Source: Salinilacustrithrix flava (GTDB lineage: Bacteria > Actinomycetota > Acidimicrobiia > Acidimicrobiales > Salinilacustritrichaceae). From it: a DNA stretch of 64,000 bases. The stretch spans positions 3,534,001 through 3,598,000 of the forward strand of contig NZ_CP133888.1 of the NCBI RefSeq assembly GCF_041228405.1, in the 5' to 3' direction. Under the pieces are notes generated by a model, which ran no database searches, was not told the DNA's origin, and worked only from the letters and a program-made list of their open reading frames with translations. The first letter of the stretch is position 1. Each line of letters opens with the position of its first letter. The position numbers were made by a program, and so were the translations under genes. Below, in pieces: positions 17,227 to 25,493 of the stretch.

Positions 17227-18105
17227 CTACTCCTCGTCGGGGTGCTTGCCCACCCCGACGAGCCGGTCCGGCGGCGGCCCCCACCGACCGCGCAGGAAGT
17301 CCACCAGGGCGTGCAGGCGAGCCTCGGTGTGGTGGTACGGGCTGCGGTGTCGCTCGGTCCACAGCTGGGCCACGGCGATGCAGAACCGGACGGAGGCCTT
17401 GTACCGACCGGAGTGGGAGCGCACCAGCAGCAGGGTGTTGCGCACCATGAGGTAGTCGATCACCGGGCGGGGGTTCGACATGTTCGGGTTGAACACCCGA
17501 GCGCCGCGCACGAGGCCGACCTCCCACCCGGCGGCCGCGGCCCGCAGGCCGAGGTCGGCCTCCTCGCAGTAGGCGAAGTACCGCTCGTCGAACAGCCCGA
17601 CGTCCTCGAGCGCGCCCCGCCGGGCGAGCAGCAGCGTGCCGTGCGGGTAGCCGGCGGGCTCCCAGCCCTCCTCGACGGTCGCCGGCACCAGGATCGAGCC
17701 GAAGTACGGATCGACCACCGGGGTGCAGCCGTCGCCGTAGTCGCCGCAGGCGAACCCGGCGCGGGGCCTGGCGTCGGCGGCGGCGAGGATCCGCTCGATG
17801 GCATCGGGGGCGGGCAGGGCGTCGTGGGGGCAGAGGCCGACCCACTCCCCCTCGTGGGTGGCGAGGAAGCGGCGCCAACCGGCGTTCGCCGAGGGGCCGA
17901 AGCCGCCGTTGCGGCCCATGCGCACCACGTCGGAGCCGGGGGGCAGCAGGGACAGCACCTCCCGGTGGTTCTCCTCGGTGGAGCCGGAGTCCACCAGGAG
18001 CACCCGCACCGGCACGGTCTGGGCGGCCAGCGCCTCCAGGGTGGCGGCGAGCAGCCGGGGACGATCGCGGTGCACGACCACCACGGTCGTCGGGGACGCT
18101 GCCAC
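17227..18105 (-). CDS. Glycosyltransferase family 2 (rhamnosyl-/galactofuranosyltransferase-like)
   Basis: A 292-residue GT2 enzyme of the WbbL/GlfT-like group. It opens with TVVVVHRDRP and LLVDSGSTEENH, then RNGGFGPSANAGW. The acceptor-side acid is in FDERYFAYCEEADLGLRAAAAGW, the typical E(D)xDL region. It ends with a basic amphipathic C terminus rather than membrane helices. Likely adds rhamnose, Galf or a similar sugar to a lipid-linked envelope glycan. The GTG at 18105 is preferred because CAGGAT lies six bases upstream; an in-frame GTG at 18135 is possible. Convergent with nothing, it is divergent from the aminopeptidase gene. Confidence 0.85.
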   Translation of the reverse strand: MAASPTTVVVVHRDRPRLLAATLEALAAQTVPVRVLLVDSGSTEENHREVLSLLPPGSDVVRMGRNGGFGPSANAGWRRFLATHEGEWVGLCPHDALPAPDAIERILAAADARPRAGFACGDYGDGCTPVVDPYFGSILVPATVEEGWEPAGYPHGTLLLARRGALEDVGLFDERYFAYCEEADLGLRAAAAGWEVGLVRGARVFNPNMSNPRPVIDYLMVRNTLLLVRSHSGRYKASVRFCIAVAQLWTERHRSPYHHTEARLHALVDFLRGRWGPPPDRLVGVGKHPDEE

Positions 18106-18167
18106 GGGCTCATCCTGTCGGCCGTCCCGAACCACGGCCCAAACGGGTGGCGTGCCAGCATCGGGGC

Positions 18168-19463
18168 ATGCCCCAGACCGCCGCCCCCGACCGCACCGTG
18201 GCCGACGAGCTGTGCCGGTTCATCGACGACTCCCCCTCGCCGTACCACGCCGTCGCCACCGCGGCGGCGCTCCTGGAGGCGGCCGGCTTCGAGGAGGCGC
18301 CGCTGGACCAGGCCCTGCCCACCGGTGCCGGCGGCCGCTACGTGCGCCGGGGCGGGTCGCTCGTCGCGTGGCGCCAGCCCGCCGGCGCCGTGCGGTCCTT
18401 CCGGATCGTGGGCGCCCACACCGACAGCCCGAACCTGCGGATCAAGCCCCGCCCCGACCACGTCACGGCCGGCGTCCGCCAGCTGGGCGTCGAGGTCTAC
18501 GGCGGCGCGCTCCTGAACTCCTGGCTCGACCGCGACCTGGGGCTGTCCGGACGGGTGTCGGTCTCCACCCCGGAGGGACCGGAGCTGCGCCTCGTGCGCA
18601 TCGACGAGCCGCTGCTGCGCGTGCCCCAGCTCGCGATCCACCTCGACCGCGACATCAGCACCGACGGGCTCAAGCTCAACCCCCAGACCCACCTGGCACC
18701 GATGTGGGACCTCGAGGGCGACCGCGGGTCGGGTGCCGGGTTCTCCGGGCTGCTGGCCGAGCGCCTCGACGTCGGCGCCGGCGACATCCTCGCCTGGGAC
18801 GTGATGGCCCACGACCTCACCCCGTCCCGTCGCACCGGCGTCGACGGCGTGTTCGTGAGCGCACCCCGCCTGGACAACCTGTGCTCCTCCTTCGCCGGCC
18901 TCCACGGCCTGCTGGACGCACCCGCGGACACCCCGTCCGTGCCGGTCGTCTGCCTGTACGACCACGAGGAGGTCGGCTCGACCAGCGCCACCGGGGCCGA
19001 CGGCGCGCTCCTTGCCTCGGTGCTCGAGCGCATCGCCCTGGCCGGCGGCATCGACCGCGCCGGCCTCCACGCGGCGCTGGCCGGCTCGCTGTGCGTCTCG
19101 GCCGACATGGCCCACGCCACCCACCCCAACTACGCGGATCGCCACGAGCCCGAGCACCCCGTGGCCCTGAACGGAGGCCCGGTGGTGAAGGTGAACGCCA
19201 ACCAGCGCTACGCCTCCGACGCCGAGTCGATCGGCATCCTGCTGCAGGCCTGCGCCGACGCCGGCATCCCGACGCAGCGCTTCGTCACCCGCACCGACCT
19301 GCCGTGCGGCTCGACGATCGGGCCGGTCACCGCCGCCCGCCTCGGCATCCCGACCGTCGACGTCGGGGTTGCGCAGCTCGCCATGCACTCGGCGCGGGAG
19401 CTGTGCGGCGCCGACGACCCCAGCTGGTACGTGGCCACGATGGCCGCCGCACTGCAGGGGTGA
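18168..19463 (+). CDS. M18-family aminopeptidase (aspartyl-aminopeptidase type)
   Basis: A 431-residue metallo-aminopeptidase. The first metal ligand is in IVGAHTDSPNLRIKP (about residue 84), the bridging aspartate in RLDNLCSSF (about 234), the catalytic and metal acids in YDHEEVGSTS (about 264-273), and the last histidine in LAMHSARELCG (about 405). Length and motif order match bacterial M18 enzymes that remove N-terminal acidic residues, working as large oligomers in the cytoplasm. CAGCAT (18156-18161) ends six bases before the ATG. The stop overlaps the start of the J-domain gene (GTGA). Confidence 0.93.
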   Translation: MPQTAAPDRTVADELCRFIDDSPSPYHAVATAAALLEAAGFEEAPLDQALPTGAGGRYVRRGGSLVAWRQPAGAVRSFRIVGAHTDSPNLRIKPRPDHVTAGVRQLGVEVYGGALLNSWLDRDLGLSGRVSVSTPEGPELRLVRIDEPLLRVPQLAIHLDRDISTDGLKLNPQTHLAPMWDLEGDRGSGAGFSGLLAERLDVGAGDILAWDVMAHDLTPSRRTGVDGVFVSAPRLDNLCSSFAGLHGLLDAPADTPSVPVVCLYDHEEVGSTSATGADGALLASVLERIALAGGIDRAGLHAALAGSLCVSADMAHATHPNYADRHEPEHPVALNGGPVVKVNANQRYASDAESIGILLQACADAGIPTQRFVTRTDLPCGSTIGPVTAARLGIPTVDVGVAQLAMHSARELCGADDPSWYVATMAAALQG

Positions 19464-20101
19464 CGATCGACGTGGACCTCTCCTCGGCGCGCCGCACCCT
19501 CGGGGTCCGGGTCGAGGACGACTGGGGCGTGGTCCGGGATCGCTACCGGGACCAGATCCGCCGTTCGCACCCCGACGTCGCCGGCGAGGCCGGGGTGGCC
19601 CGGAGCGTGGAGCTGAACGCCGCCTACCGCACCCTGGCGCTCGCCCGGCGCGAGGGCCGCCTCCACGAGGCCGAGGCGCCACCACCCCCGCCGGCCGGGC
19701 CGAGCCAACCGCCGTCGCCCCGCGCCGTCGGCGATCCGCCGCTGGCGGTGCGACCCGAGTGGGCCGCACCGGTCGGTCCCGCCTCTGACGTCCGCCGACT
19801 CGACCACGACACCCTCGTGCTGTCGAGCACGCCGGACGAGACCTTCCGGCGCCTGGTCGAGGCCACCCACGAGATCGGGGAGATCTCCTACCTCGACCGC
19901 AGCTCGGCGATCTTCGAGGCCGTGCTGACCCTCGACGACGGGACGGCGGCCTCGTTCGTGGTCAGCCTGCAGTGGCGGGCCCACGACGCGAGCTGCGAGG
20001 CCTTCTGCACGCTCGAGGCCCTGGGCCGGCCGGAGCACCTGGACGTGGGGGGTGTGCTCGGCCAGCTCGCCGCCTACATCGGGCCCGACCGCATGGCTTG
20101 A
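19460..20101 (+). CDS. J-domain protein with C-terminal unknown domain
   Basis: A 213-residue protein. Residues 1-65 form a J domain with the essential HPD tripeptide in IRRSHPDVAG, suggesting it recruits a DnaK-type chaperone. A Pro-rich linker (about 75-100) leads to a C-terminal alpha/beta domain of about 100 residues that I do not recognise. There is no zinc-finger or substrate domain of DnaJ proper. The GTG start is set by the four-base overlap with the aminopeptidase gene, implying translational coupling. A peptidase paired with a chaperone adaptor suggests handling of peptides or misfolded protein, but that is inference. Confidence 0.75.
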   Translation: MTIDVDLSSARRTLGVRVEDDWGVVRDRYRDQIRRSHPDVAGEAGVARSVELNAAYRTLALARREGRLHEAEAPPPPPAGPSQPPSPRAVGDPPLAVRPEWAAPVGPASDVRRLDHDTLVLSSTPDETFRRLVEATHEIGEISYLDRSSAIFEAVLTLDDGTAASFVVSLQWRAHDASCEAFCTLEALGRPEHLDVGGVLGQLAAYIGPDRMA

Positions 20102-20122
20102 GGGCCGACATCGCGCTCGGTG

Positions 20123-20152
20123 CCTGACCGCCGGGTCAAGGGTGGCTAGTGT
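20123..20152 (+). promoter_or_regulatory. Promoter with near-perfect palindrome upstream of the peptide-transport operon
   Basis: CTGACC (20124-20129) and TAGTGT (20147-20152) are spaced 17 bases apart, like a sigma-70 -35/-10 pair. The -35 is the left arm of the inverted repeat CCTGACC-N4-GGTCAAG (20123-20140, six of seven pairs). The same repeat in perfect form lies upstream of the acyl-CoA dehydrogenase gene at 44436. It could be a repressor operator; the regulator is not identified. Confidence 0.55.
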
Positions 20153-20211
20153 CCTGCGTCACACCGGTGGTCGGGGGACCACCGGGCCCGAGACCCAGGG
20201 GGATACACCAC

Positions 20212-21948
20212 ATGACGCCGTTCCGACGTCGGTTGCTCGCACTGCTCACCGTGCTCTCGGTGCTGCTCACCGCCTGCGGGGGTGATGACGACGACGGCGC
20301 CACCGAGGACACGACCGAGGACTCCGAGGAGGGCGAGGGTGTCCGGGAGAACGACGAGGAAGAGGCTGCCGGCGACGACGAACCCCAGTACGGGGGCTCG
20401 ATCACCATCGGCCTCGAGGCCGAGACCAACGGCTGGCTGCCGGGCACGTCCCAGCCGGCCAACGCCGGCTACTCCGTCTACTCGGCCATCTACGACCCGC
20501 TGGTCGTCCGGGTCGAGGACGGCTCGATCGAGCCGTACCTCGCCGAGTCCATCGAGCCGAACGAGGACTACACCCGCTGGTCCTTCACCCTGCGCGAGGG
20601 CATCACGTTCCACGACGGCACCGACCTCACCGCCGAGGTGATCAAGCGCAACTGGGACGAGTACCTCACCGCCGAGGGCGCCAACACCGCCGGCGCGCTC
20701 GAGGGCATCACCGTCGAGGTCACCGGGCCCCTCGCCTACGACTACGTGCTCGAAGAGGGCGACGCCGCCTTCCTCGACACCCTCACGGGGACCGCCGGCT
20801 ACCCGTTCTCCGTCGAGGCCGCCGAGGCCAACGGCGAGGACGCCGGCGCCAACCCGGTCGGCACCGGCCCCTTCACGTTCGGGTCCTGGACCCGTGACGG
20901 CCAGCTCGTCGTGAACCGCAACGAGAGCTACTGGCGCACCGACGAGGACGGCAACCAGCTGCCCTACCTCGACTCGATCACGTTCCGCCCGATCCCCGAC
21001 GAGGACACCCGGCTCGACAGCGTGGCCTCCGGCGACATCGACGTGATGCAGACCCTGCGCCAGAGCATCGTGCGCAGCGCCCGCGACCTCGTCGACAGCG
21101 GCGGCTACAACAGCTACGAGTGGCTCGGCAACAACGGCGGCTCCGGCATCATCAACACGATGAAGCCCCCGTTCGACGACAAGCGGGTGCGCCAGGCGCT
21201 CGTCCTCGCCGTCGACCAGGAGCAGATGATCGAGGTGCTCGGCGGCACGGGCATCACCCCGCCCCAGACCCAGTGGTTCACCAAGGACAGCCCCTGGTAC
21301 TCCGAGGCCGCCGCCGATGCGTGGTACGACTACGACCCCGAGGCCGCCCAGGCGCTGCTCGAGGAGTACATCAACGACCCGGAGCGCTCCGACGGCCAGG
21401 CGCCGGGGACGCCGATCAGCTTCACCTACGACTGCCCGCCCGACCCCTCGCTGGTCGAGCTGAGCCAGGCCTACCAGGCCTTCTGGCAGCAGGTCGGGCT
21501 CGAGGTGAACCTCGACTCCAAGGAGCAGTCGGCTCACATCACTGCCGGCATCGGTACGGAGAACGACCCGTTCCTGCGAGCGGACTACGACGTGCAGTGC
21601 TGGCGCCTCGGCAGCCAGGCCGATCCCTACTCGGTGTGGTCCAGCGCGTTCGGCCCGGTCGAGAGCGAGGTGCTGAACGTCTCGGACTGGACCCATCCCG
21701 ACGTCACGGCGAAGCTCGAGGAGCTGCGGGTCGAGGGGGACACCGACGAGCGCAAGCGCATCGTCGAGGAGATCTCCCTCATCCTCGCCGAGGAGGTGCC
21801 GAACTTCTGGACCGGCGGTACGGCCACGGCCATCGTCGCCCGCGAGGAGGTGCGCGGCATCCTCGGCGGCGTCACGCCCTCCGGCACGCCGATCGACGGC
21901 GCATCGGACGCGATCGTCCGCACGCCGTACCTCTGGCTCGCCCAGTAG
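20212..21948 (+). CDS. ABC transporter substrate-binding lipoprotein (peptide/opine/nickel, SBP family 5)
   Basis: A 578-residue extracellular solute-binding protein. A signal peptide ends in the lipobox LLTAC, so the cysteine (about residue 23) is lipidated. An acidic, disordered Asp/Glu-rich stretch (about 25-60) follows, then the mature family 5 fold starting at YGGSITIGLE with the conserved FTLREGITFHDGTDLTA segment. It should bind oligopeptides or similar ligands outside the membrane and deliver them to the two permeases that follow. The ATG at 20212 has AGGGGGA about seven bases upstream. The longer open frame starting at 20149 overlaps the promoter and is rejected. Confidence 0.92.
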   Translation: MTPFRRRLLALLTVLSVLLTACGGDDDDGATEDTTEDSEEGEGVRENDEEEAAGDDEPQYGGSITIGLEAETNGWLPGTSQPANAGYSVYSAIYDPLVVRVEDGSIEPYLAESIEPNEDYTRWSFTLREGITFHDGTDLTAEVIKRNWDEYLTAEGANTAGALEGITVEVTGPLAYDYVLEEGDAAFLDTLTGTAGYPFSVEAAEANGEDAGANPVGTGPFTFGSWTRDGQLVVNRNESYWRTDEDGNQLPYLDSITFRPIPDEDTRLDSVASGDIDVMQTLRQSIVRSARDLVDSGGYNSYEWLGNNGGSGIINTMKPPFDDKRVRQALVLAVDQEQMIEVLGGTGITPPQTQWFTKDSPWYSEAAADAWYDYDPEAAQALLEEYINDPERSDGQAPGTPISFTYDCPPDPSLVELSQAYQAFWQQVGLEVNLDSKEQSAHITAGIGTENDPFLRADYDVQCWRLGSQADPYSVWSSAFGPVESEVLNVSDWTHPDVTAKLEELRVEGDTDERKRIVEEISLILAEEVPNFWTGGTATAIVAREEVRGILGGVTPSGTPIDGASDAIVRTPYLWLAQ

Positions 21949-21993
21949 CCGCACCGAGACCGAGCACGTGAAGGGAACGAGGAAGGGGACGGC

Positions 21994-22941
21994 ATGAGCC
22001 TCCGCAGGATCATCGGCCGACTGGTCGTGCTGGTGGGCGTGCTGCTCGCCGTCTCCTTCCTCACCTTCGCGATGCTCAACGTGCTGGGCGGGGACCCCGC
22101 CCTGGCCATCGTCGGCGCCGACAACGCCGACCAGGAGACCCTGAACCAGGTGCGCGAGGAGCTCGGGCTCAACGACCCGTTCCTCGTGCAGTACACCGAC
22201 TGGGTCACCGGGGTGGTCCAGGGCGACCTCGGGCGCTCGTACAAGACCAAGCAGCCGGTCGCCGAGGCCATCGGCGAGCGGGTGCCCGTCACGGCCGAGA
22301 TCGGCCTGCTCGCCATCCTCATGGCGCTGGCCGTCGCCGTGCCGCTGGCCGTGCTCACCGCCTACAAGGCCGGCACCAAGACCGACAAGGGCACCAGCGC
22401 CGTCACCTTCGGCCTGCTGTCGATCCCCAACTTCCTGCTCGCCTACTGGCTCGGGTACATCGTCGCGGTGCGGCTCGGGTGGCTCCCGAGATCGGGCTGG
22501 GTCCGCCTCACCGCGGACCCGCTGGAGAACCTCCGCACCGCCATCCTGCCGGCGCTGTCGCTGGCCATCGCCGAGATGGCCGTCTACACCCGCATCCTGC
22601 GCAGCGACATGATCCAGACGCTGCAGGAGGACTACCTCCTCATGGCCCGGGCCAAGGGCCTCAGCACGAAGCGGATCCTGTTCATGCACGCCCTCCGGCC
22701 ATCGACGCTGTCGCTCATGACCGTGATCGGCGTGCAGTTCGGGGCGCTGATCGGCGGCAGCATCATCGTCGAGCAGATCTTCGCCCTCCCGGGCATGGGC
22801 AACTACCTGCTCAACGCCATCTACGAACGGGACTACATCGTGGTCCAGGGCGTGGTCGTCGTGATCGCCGCCTCGTTCGTCATCGTCAACTTCGCGGTCG
22901 ACATCGTGTATCGGCTGCTCGATCCTCGCATCAAGGTCTGA
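21994..22941 (+). CDS. ABC transporter permease, DppB/OppB type
   Basis: A 315-residue membrane permease with six predicted helices. The N-terminal signature VLVGVLLAVSFLTFAMLNVL and the loop LGLNDPFLVQYTDWVTGVVQGDLG are typical of DppB. The cytoplasmic EAA loop, which contacts the ATPase, reads YLLMARAKGLSTKRILFMHA. The start is preceded by a good ribosome binding site (AGGAAGGGG). Partner of the next gene, with which it would form the transmembrane pore for peptide-like solutes. Confidence 0.93.
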   Translation: MSLRRIIGRLVVLVGVLLAVSFLTFAMLNVLGGDPALAIVGADNADQETLNQVREELGLNDPFLVQYTDWVTGVVQGDLGRSYKTKQPVAEAIGERVPVTAEIGLLAILMALAVAVPLAVLTAYKAGTKTDKGTSAVTFGLLSIPNFLLAYWLGYIVAVRLGWLPRSGWVRLTADPLENLRTAILPALSLAIAEMAVYTRILRSDMIQTLQEDYLLMARAKGLSTKRILFMHALRPSTLSLMTVIGVQFGALIGGSIIVEQIFALPGMGNYLLNAIYERDYIVVQGVVVVIAASFVIVNFAVDIVYRLLDPRIKV

Positions 22942-22943
22942 AC

Positions 22944-23915
22944 ATGGCTGACGTCTCTCACGAAGCGCGAGCCGACGACGGCGCACCGATCACGCCGGAG
23001 CCGGCGCCGATGCTGCTCGCCGATGCCGCCGACGCCGGCCAGAGCGGCCGCAACCCGCTGGCCGACGACCCGGTCGAGGACGACGGCAGGTCCACCCACA
23101 AGCCGCTCGGCATCACGTTCTGGCTGGCGGTGGCCTGGATCGGCGTGGTCGCCATCGCCGGGCTGTTCTCGGGCTTCCTGCCCACCGACGACCCCAACGC
23201 CATCGACATCCCGTCCAAGCTGCTCGGTCCCTTCAGCGATGGCCACATCCTCGGCACCGACGGCCTCGGCCGCGACATCCTCGCCCGGCTGATCGACGGT
23301 GCCCGCGTGTCGCTCACCGTGAGCCTCACCGCTGTCGCGGTCGGCATGCTCGTGGGCGGCCTCCTCGGCACCCTCGCCGGGTTCGTCCGCGGCTTCTTCG
23401 ACGTGTTCTTCGTCGCCGGGATCAACATCATGCTCGCCTTCCCCGGCATCGTCCTCCTGCTCGCCCTGGTCTCGGTGCTCGAGCAGAACCTGGTGAACAT
23501 CTCGCTGGTGATCGGCGTGCTGTCGATCCCCATCTACGCCCGGGTGGCCCGCGCCAACTCCCTCGCCGTGTCCGAGCGCGACTACGTGCTGGCGGCCAGG
23601 GCCCTCGGCGCCACCCAGAAGCGGATCCTGTTCCGCGAGATCCTCCCCGTGGTCCTCATGCCCCTGCTGGCCTTCGCCCTCACCGCCCTCGGCGTCGTGA
23701 TCGTGGCCGAGGGCACGCTGGCCTTCCTCGGCCTCTCGGTCGAGCCGCCCGCCGCCACCTGGGGATCGATGATCGCCGAGGGCCGCCGCCACGATGAGAC
23801 CCACCTCCACCCGGTGATCATCCCGTCGCTGGCCCTGTTCCTCACCGTGCTGTCGTTCAACTTCGTCGGCGAGGCCCTCCGGGCCCGCTTCGCCGACCTC
23901 GACGCCAAGGTCTGA
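22944..23915 (+). CDS. ABC transporter permease, DppC/OppC type
   Basis: A 323-residue permease. A long, acidic, probably disordered N-terminal cytoplasmic tail (residues 1-50) precedes the first helix. The DppC signature LGTDGLGRDILARLIDGAR (about 94-112) is present, and the EAA loop reads YVLAARALGATQKRILFRE. The ATG follows the previous stop by two bases. No ATP-binding subunit gene follows: the next gene is trkH on the other strand. The importer must therefore use ATPases encoded elsewhere. Confidence 0.93.
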   Translation: MADVSHEARADDGAPITPEPAPMLLADAADAGQSGRNPLADDPVEDDGRSTHKPLGITFWLAVAWIGVVAIAGLFSGFLPTDDPNAIDIPSKLLGPFSDGHILGTDGLGRDILARLIDGARVSLTVSLTAVAVGMLVGGLLGTLAGFVRGFFDVFFVAGINIMLAFPGIVLLLALVSVLEQNLVNISLVIGVLSIPIYARVARANSLAVSERDYVLAARALGATQKRILFREILPVVLMPLLAFALTALGVVIVAEGTLAFLGLSVEPPAATWGSMIAEGRRHDETHLHPVIIPSLALFLTVLSFNFVGEALRARFADLDAKV

Positions 23916-23922
23916 CCCGGCC

Positions 23923-25488
23923 TCAGTCCACGATGTCGCCGCGTCCCACCCCCCGCTGGGCGACGCGGCGAAGGCCGGTGGCGGTCAGGCCGATGCCCAC
24001 CAGCACCGGTGCGATCTCCAGGCGGCCGAGCAGCATGAGCGGGAGCAGCGCGGCCCGCTCGGGACGGCTCAGGACCCGGATGCCTCCGGCACCCGGCACC
24101 AGCTCACCGAGCGCGGGGCCGACGTTGGCCAGGGCGGAGATGGCACCGGTGATCGACGTGACCAGGTCGGCGCCGAGCACGGCGATCACCACCGCCCCGA
24201 TGCCGGCCACCATGAGGTACTGCGCCTGGTAGCCGATCATCCGGCTGACCAGCTCCTCGCTGACCGGTCGACGACCGACGCGCACGGAGGCGACGGCGCG
24301 GGGGTGGAGCTGGAGCACGAGCTCCCGCCGCAGGTAGCCCACGAGCGCCAGGGCCCGCACCTGCCGGAACCCGCCGCCGGCGGAACCCGACATCGAGCCC
24401 ACACCCATGATCGCCAGCAGCAGCACCTGCGGTGCCACCGTCCACGCCCCCCAGCCGAGACCGACCCAGTGGCCAGTGGTGGACGTGGCGGACGCGACGT
24501 GGAAGTAGGCGTGGCGCAGCGACTCGTGGGTGACGCCGCCGGTCGGGGCGGTGGCCAGGGTGACGACGATGCCACCGACCACGATCGCGGCGAGGTAGGC
24601 GCGCAGCTCGAAGGACCTCGCGGCGCCCCGGAGGTCCCGGCCGCGCAGGGTCCGGTAGAGCAGGGCCATGTTCGCTCCGCCGAGCACCATGCCCCCGAAC
24701 CCGGCCCACTCGACCGCGGTCGACTCGAAGTGGGAGAACGACCCGGCGTGGTTGGCGAAGCCACCGGTGGAGATGGTGGTCGCCGCGTAGGTGACGGCGT
24801 CGAAGGGCCCCATGCCGGCGACCAGGTACAGCCCGATGCCGGCCACGGTGAAGGCGGCGTAGAGCGTCAGCAGCCGCCGCATCGAGGCCAGCGTCCGGTG
24901 GGAACGCAGCGAGGTGCCCGAGTGGCGGTAGCCGGCCGAGGTGACGTCGAGGCCCCCGACGCCGATCGACGGCAGGACGGCGACGACGAACAGCAGCGCG
25001 GCCAGGCCGCCGAGCCACTGGGTGCCGGCCCGCCACGCGAGCACGCCGCGGGCCACGCTCTCCGGATCGCCGAGCACCGACGACGCGGTGGTCGTGAAGC
25101 CGGCCACGGACTCGAAGAGCGAGTCGTCGAGGTGCTCGAAGGTGCCCAGCGCCTCGTAGGTCAGGGTCGACACGGTGATGAGGGTGAGCCACGTGGCCAG
25201 CACGCCGGCGAAGGCCGTGCTGGAGCGGAGCCGGACAGGTGGGTGGCAGGACCGCACCAGCAGCGCACCGGCCGCGGCCCAGATGCCGGCCAGCAGCGCC
25301 ATGGTCGCCGGTCGGCGGCCGTCGATCAGTGCGGTCGCCGCGCTCACGAGGCCGAGCACGCCGCAGGCGAGGAAGGCGACGCCCACCACGAACCCGACGG
25401 CGGACTCCACGTGCCCGGCCCGGGCGATCGAGCGCCAGATGCTGGGTTCGCCCTCGAGGAGCGCGTCGTGCGACGAACGGGTCGGCAC
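23923..25488 (-). CDS. trkH: Trk-type potassium uptake protein, membrane subunit TrkH
   Basis: A 521-residue membrane protein of the Trk/Ktr superfamily, with four M1-P-M2 repeats. The first selectivity-filter region is ESVAGFTTTASS, and another is TISTGGFANHAGS. The later repeats are around ASATSTTGHW and ANVGPALGELVP. It conducts K+ (possibly with Na+ or H+) inward under control of the cytoplasmic ring formed by TrkA. The GTG start lies five bases after the stop of the trkA gene on the same strand, so both subunits are made from one mRNA. Normal length for the family. Confidence 0.9.
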   Translation of the reverse strand: MPTRSSHDALLEGEPSIWRSIARAGHVESAVGFVVGVAFLACGVLGLVSAATALIDGRRPATMALLAGIWAAAGALLVRSCHPPVRLRSSTAFAGVLATWLTLITVSTLTYEALGTFEHLDDSLFESVAGFTTTASSVLGDPESVARGVLAWRAGTQWLGGLAALLFVVAVLPSIGVGGLDVTSAGYRHSGTSLRSHRTLASMRRLLTLYAAFTVAGIGLYLVAGMGPFDAVTYAATTISTGGFANHAGSFSHFESTAVEWAGFGGMVLGGANMALLYRTLRGRDLRGAARSFELRAYLAAIVVGGIVVTLATAPTGGVTHESLRHAYFHVASATSTTGHWVGLGWGAWTVAPQVLLLAIMGVGSMSGSAGGGFRQVRALALVGYLRRELVLQLHPRAVASVRVGRRPVSEELVSRMIGYQAQYLMVAGIGAVVIAVLGADLVTSITGAISALANVGPALGELVPGAGGIRVLSRPERAALLPLMLLGRLEIAPVLVGIGLTATGLRRVAQRGVGRGDIVD

Positions 25489-25493
25489 GGGCG

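Noticed and set aside
17460..19769. 769-codon minus-strand frame opposite the aminopeptidase
   Set aside because: It is antisense to a well-supported M18 enzyme and a J-domain gene, with low-complexity translation.
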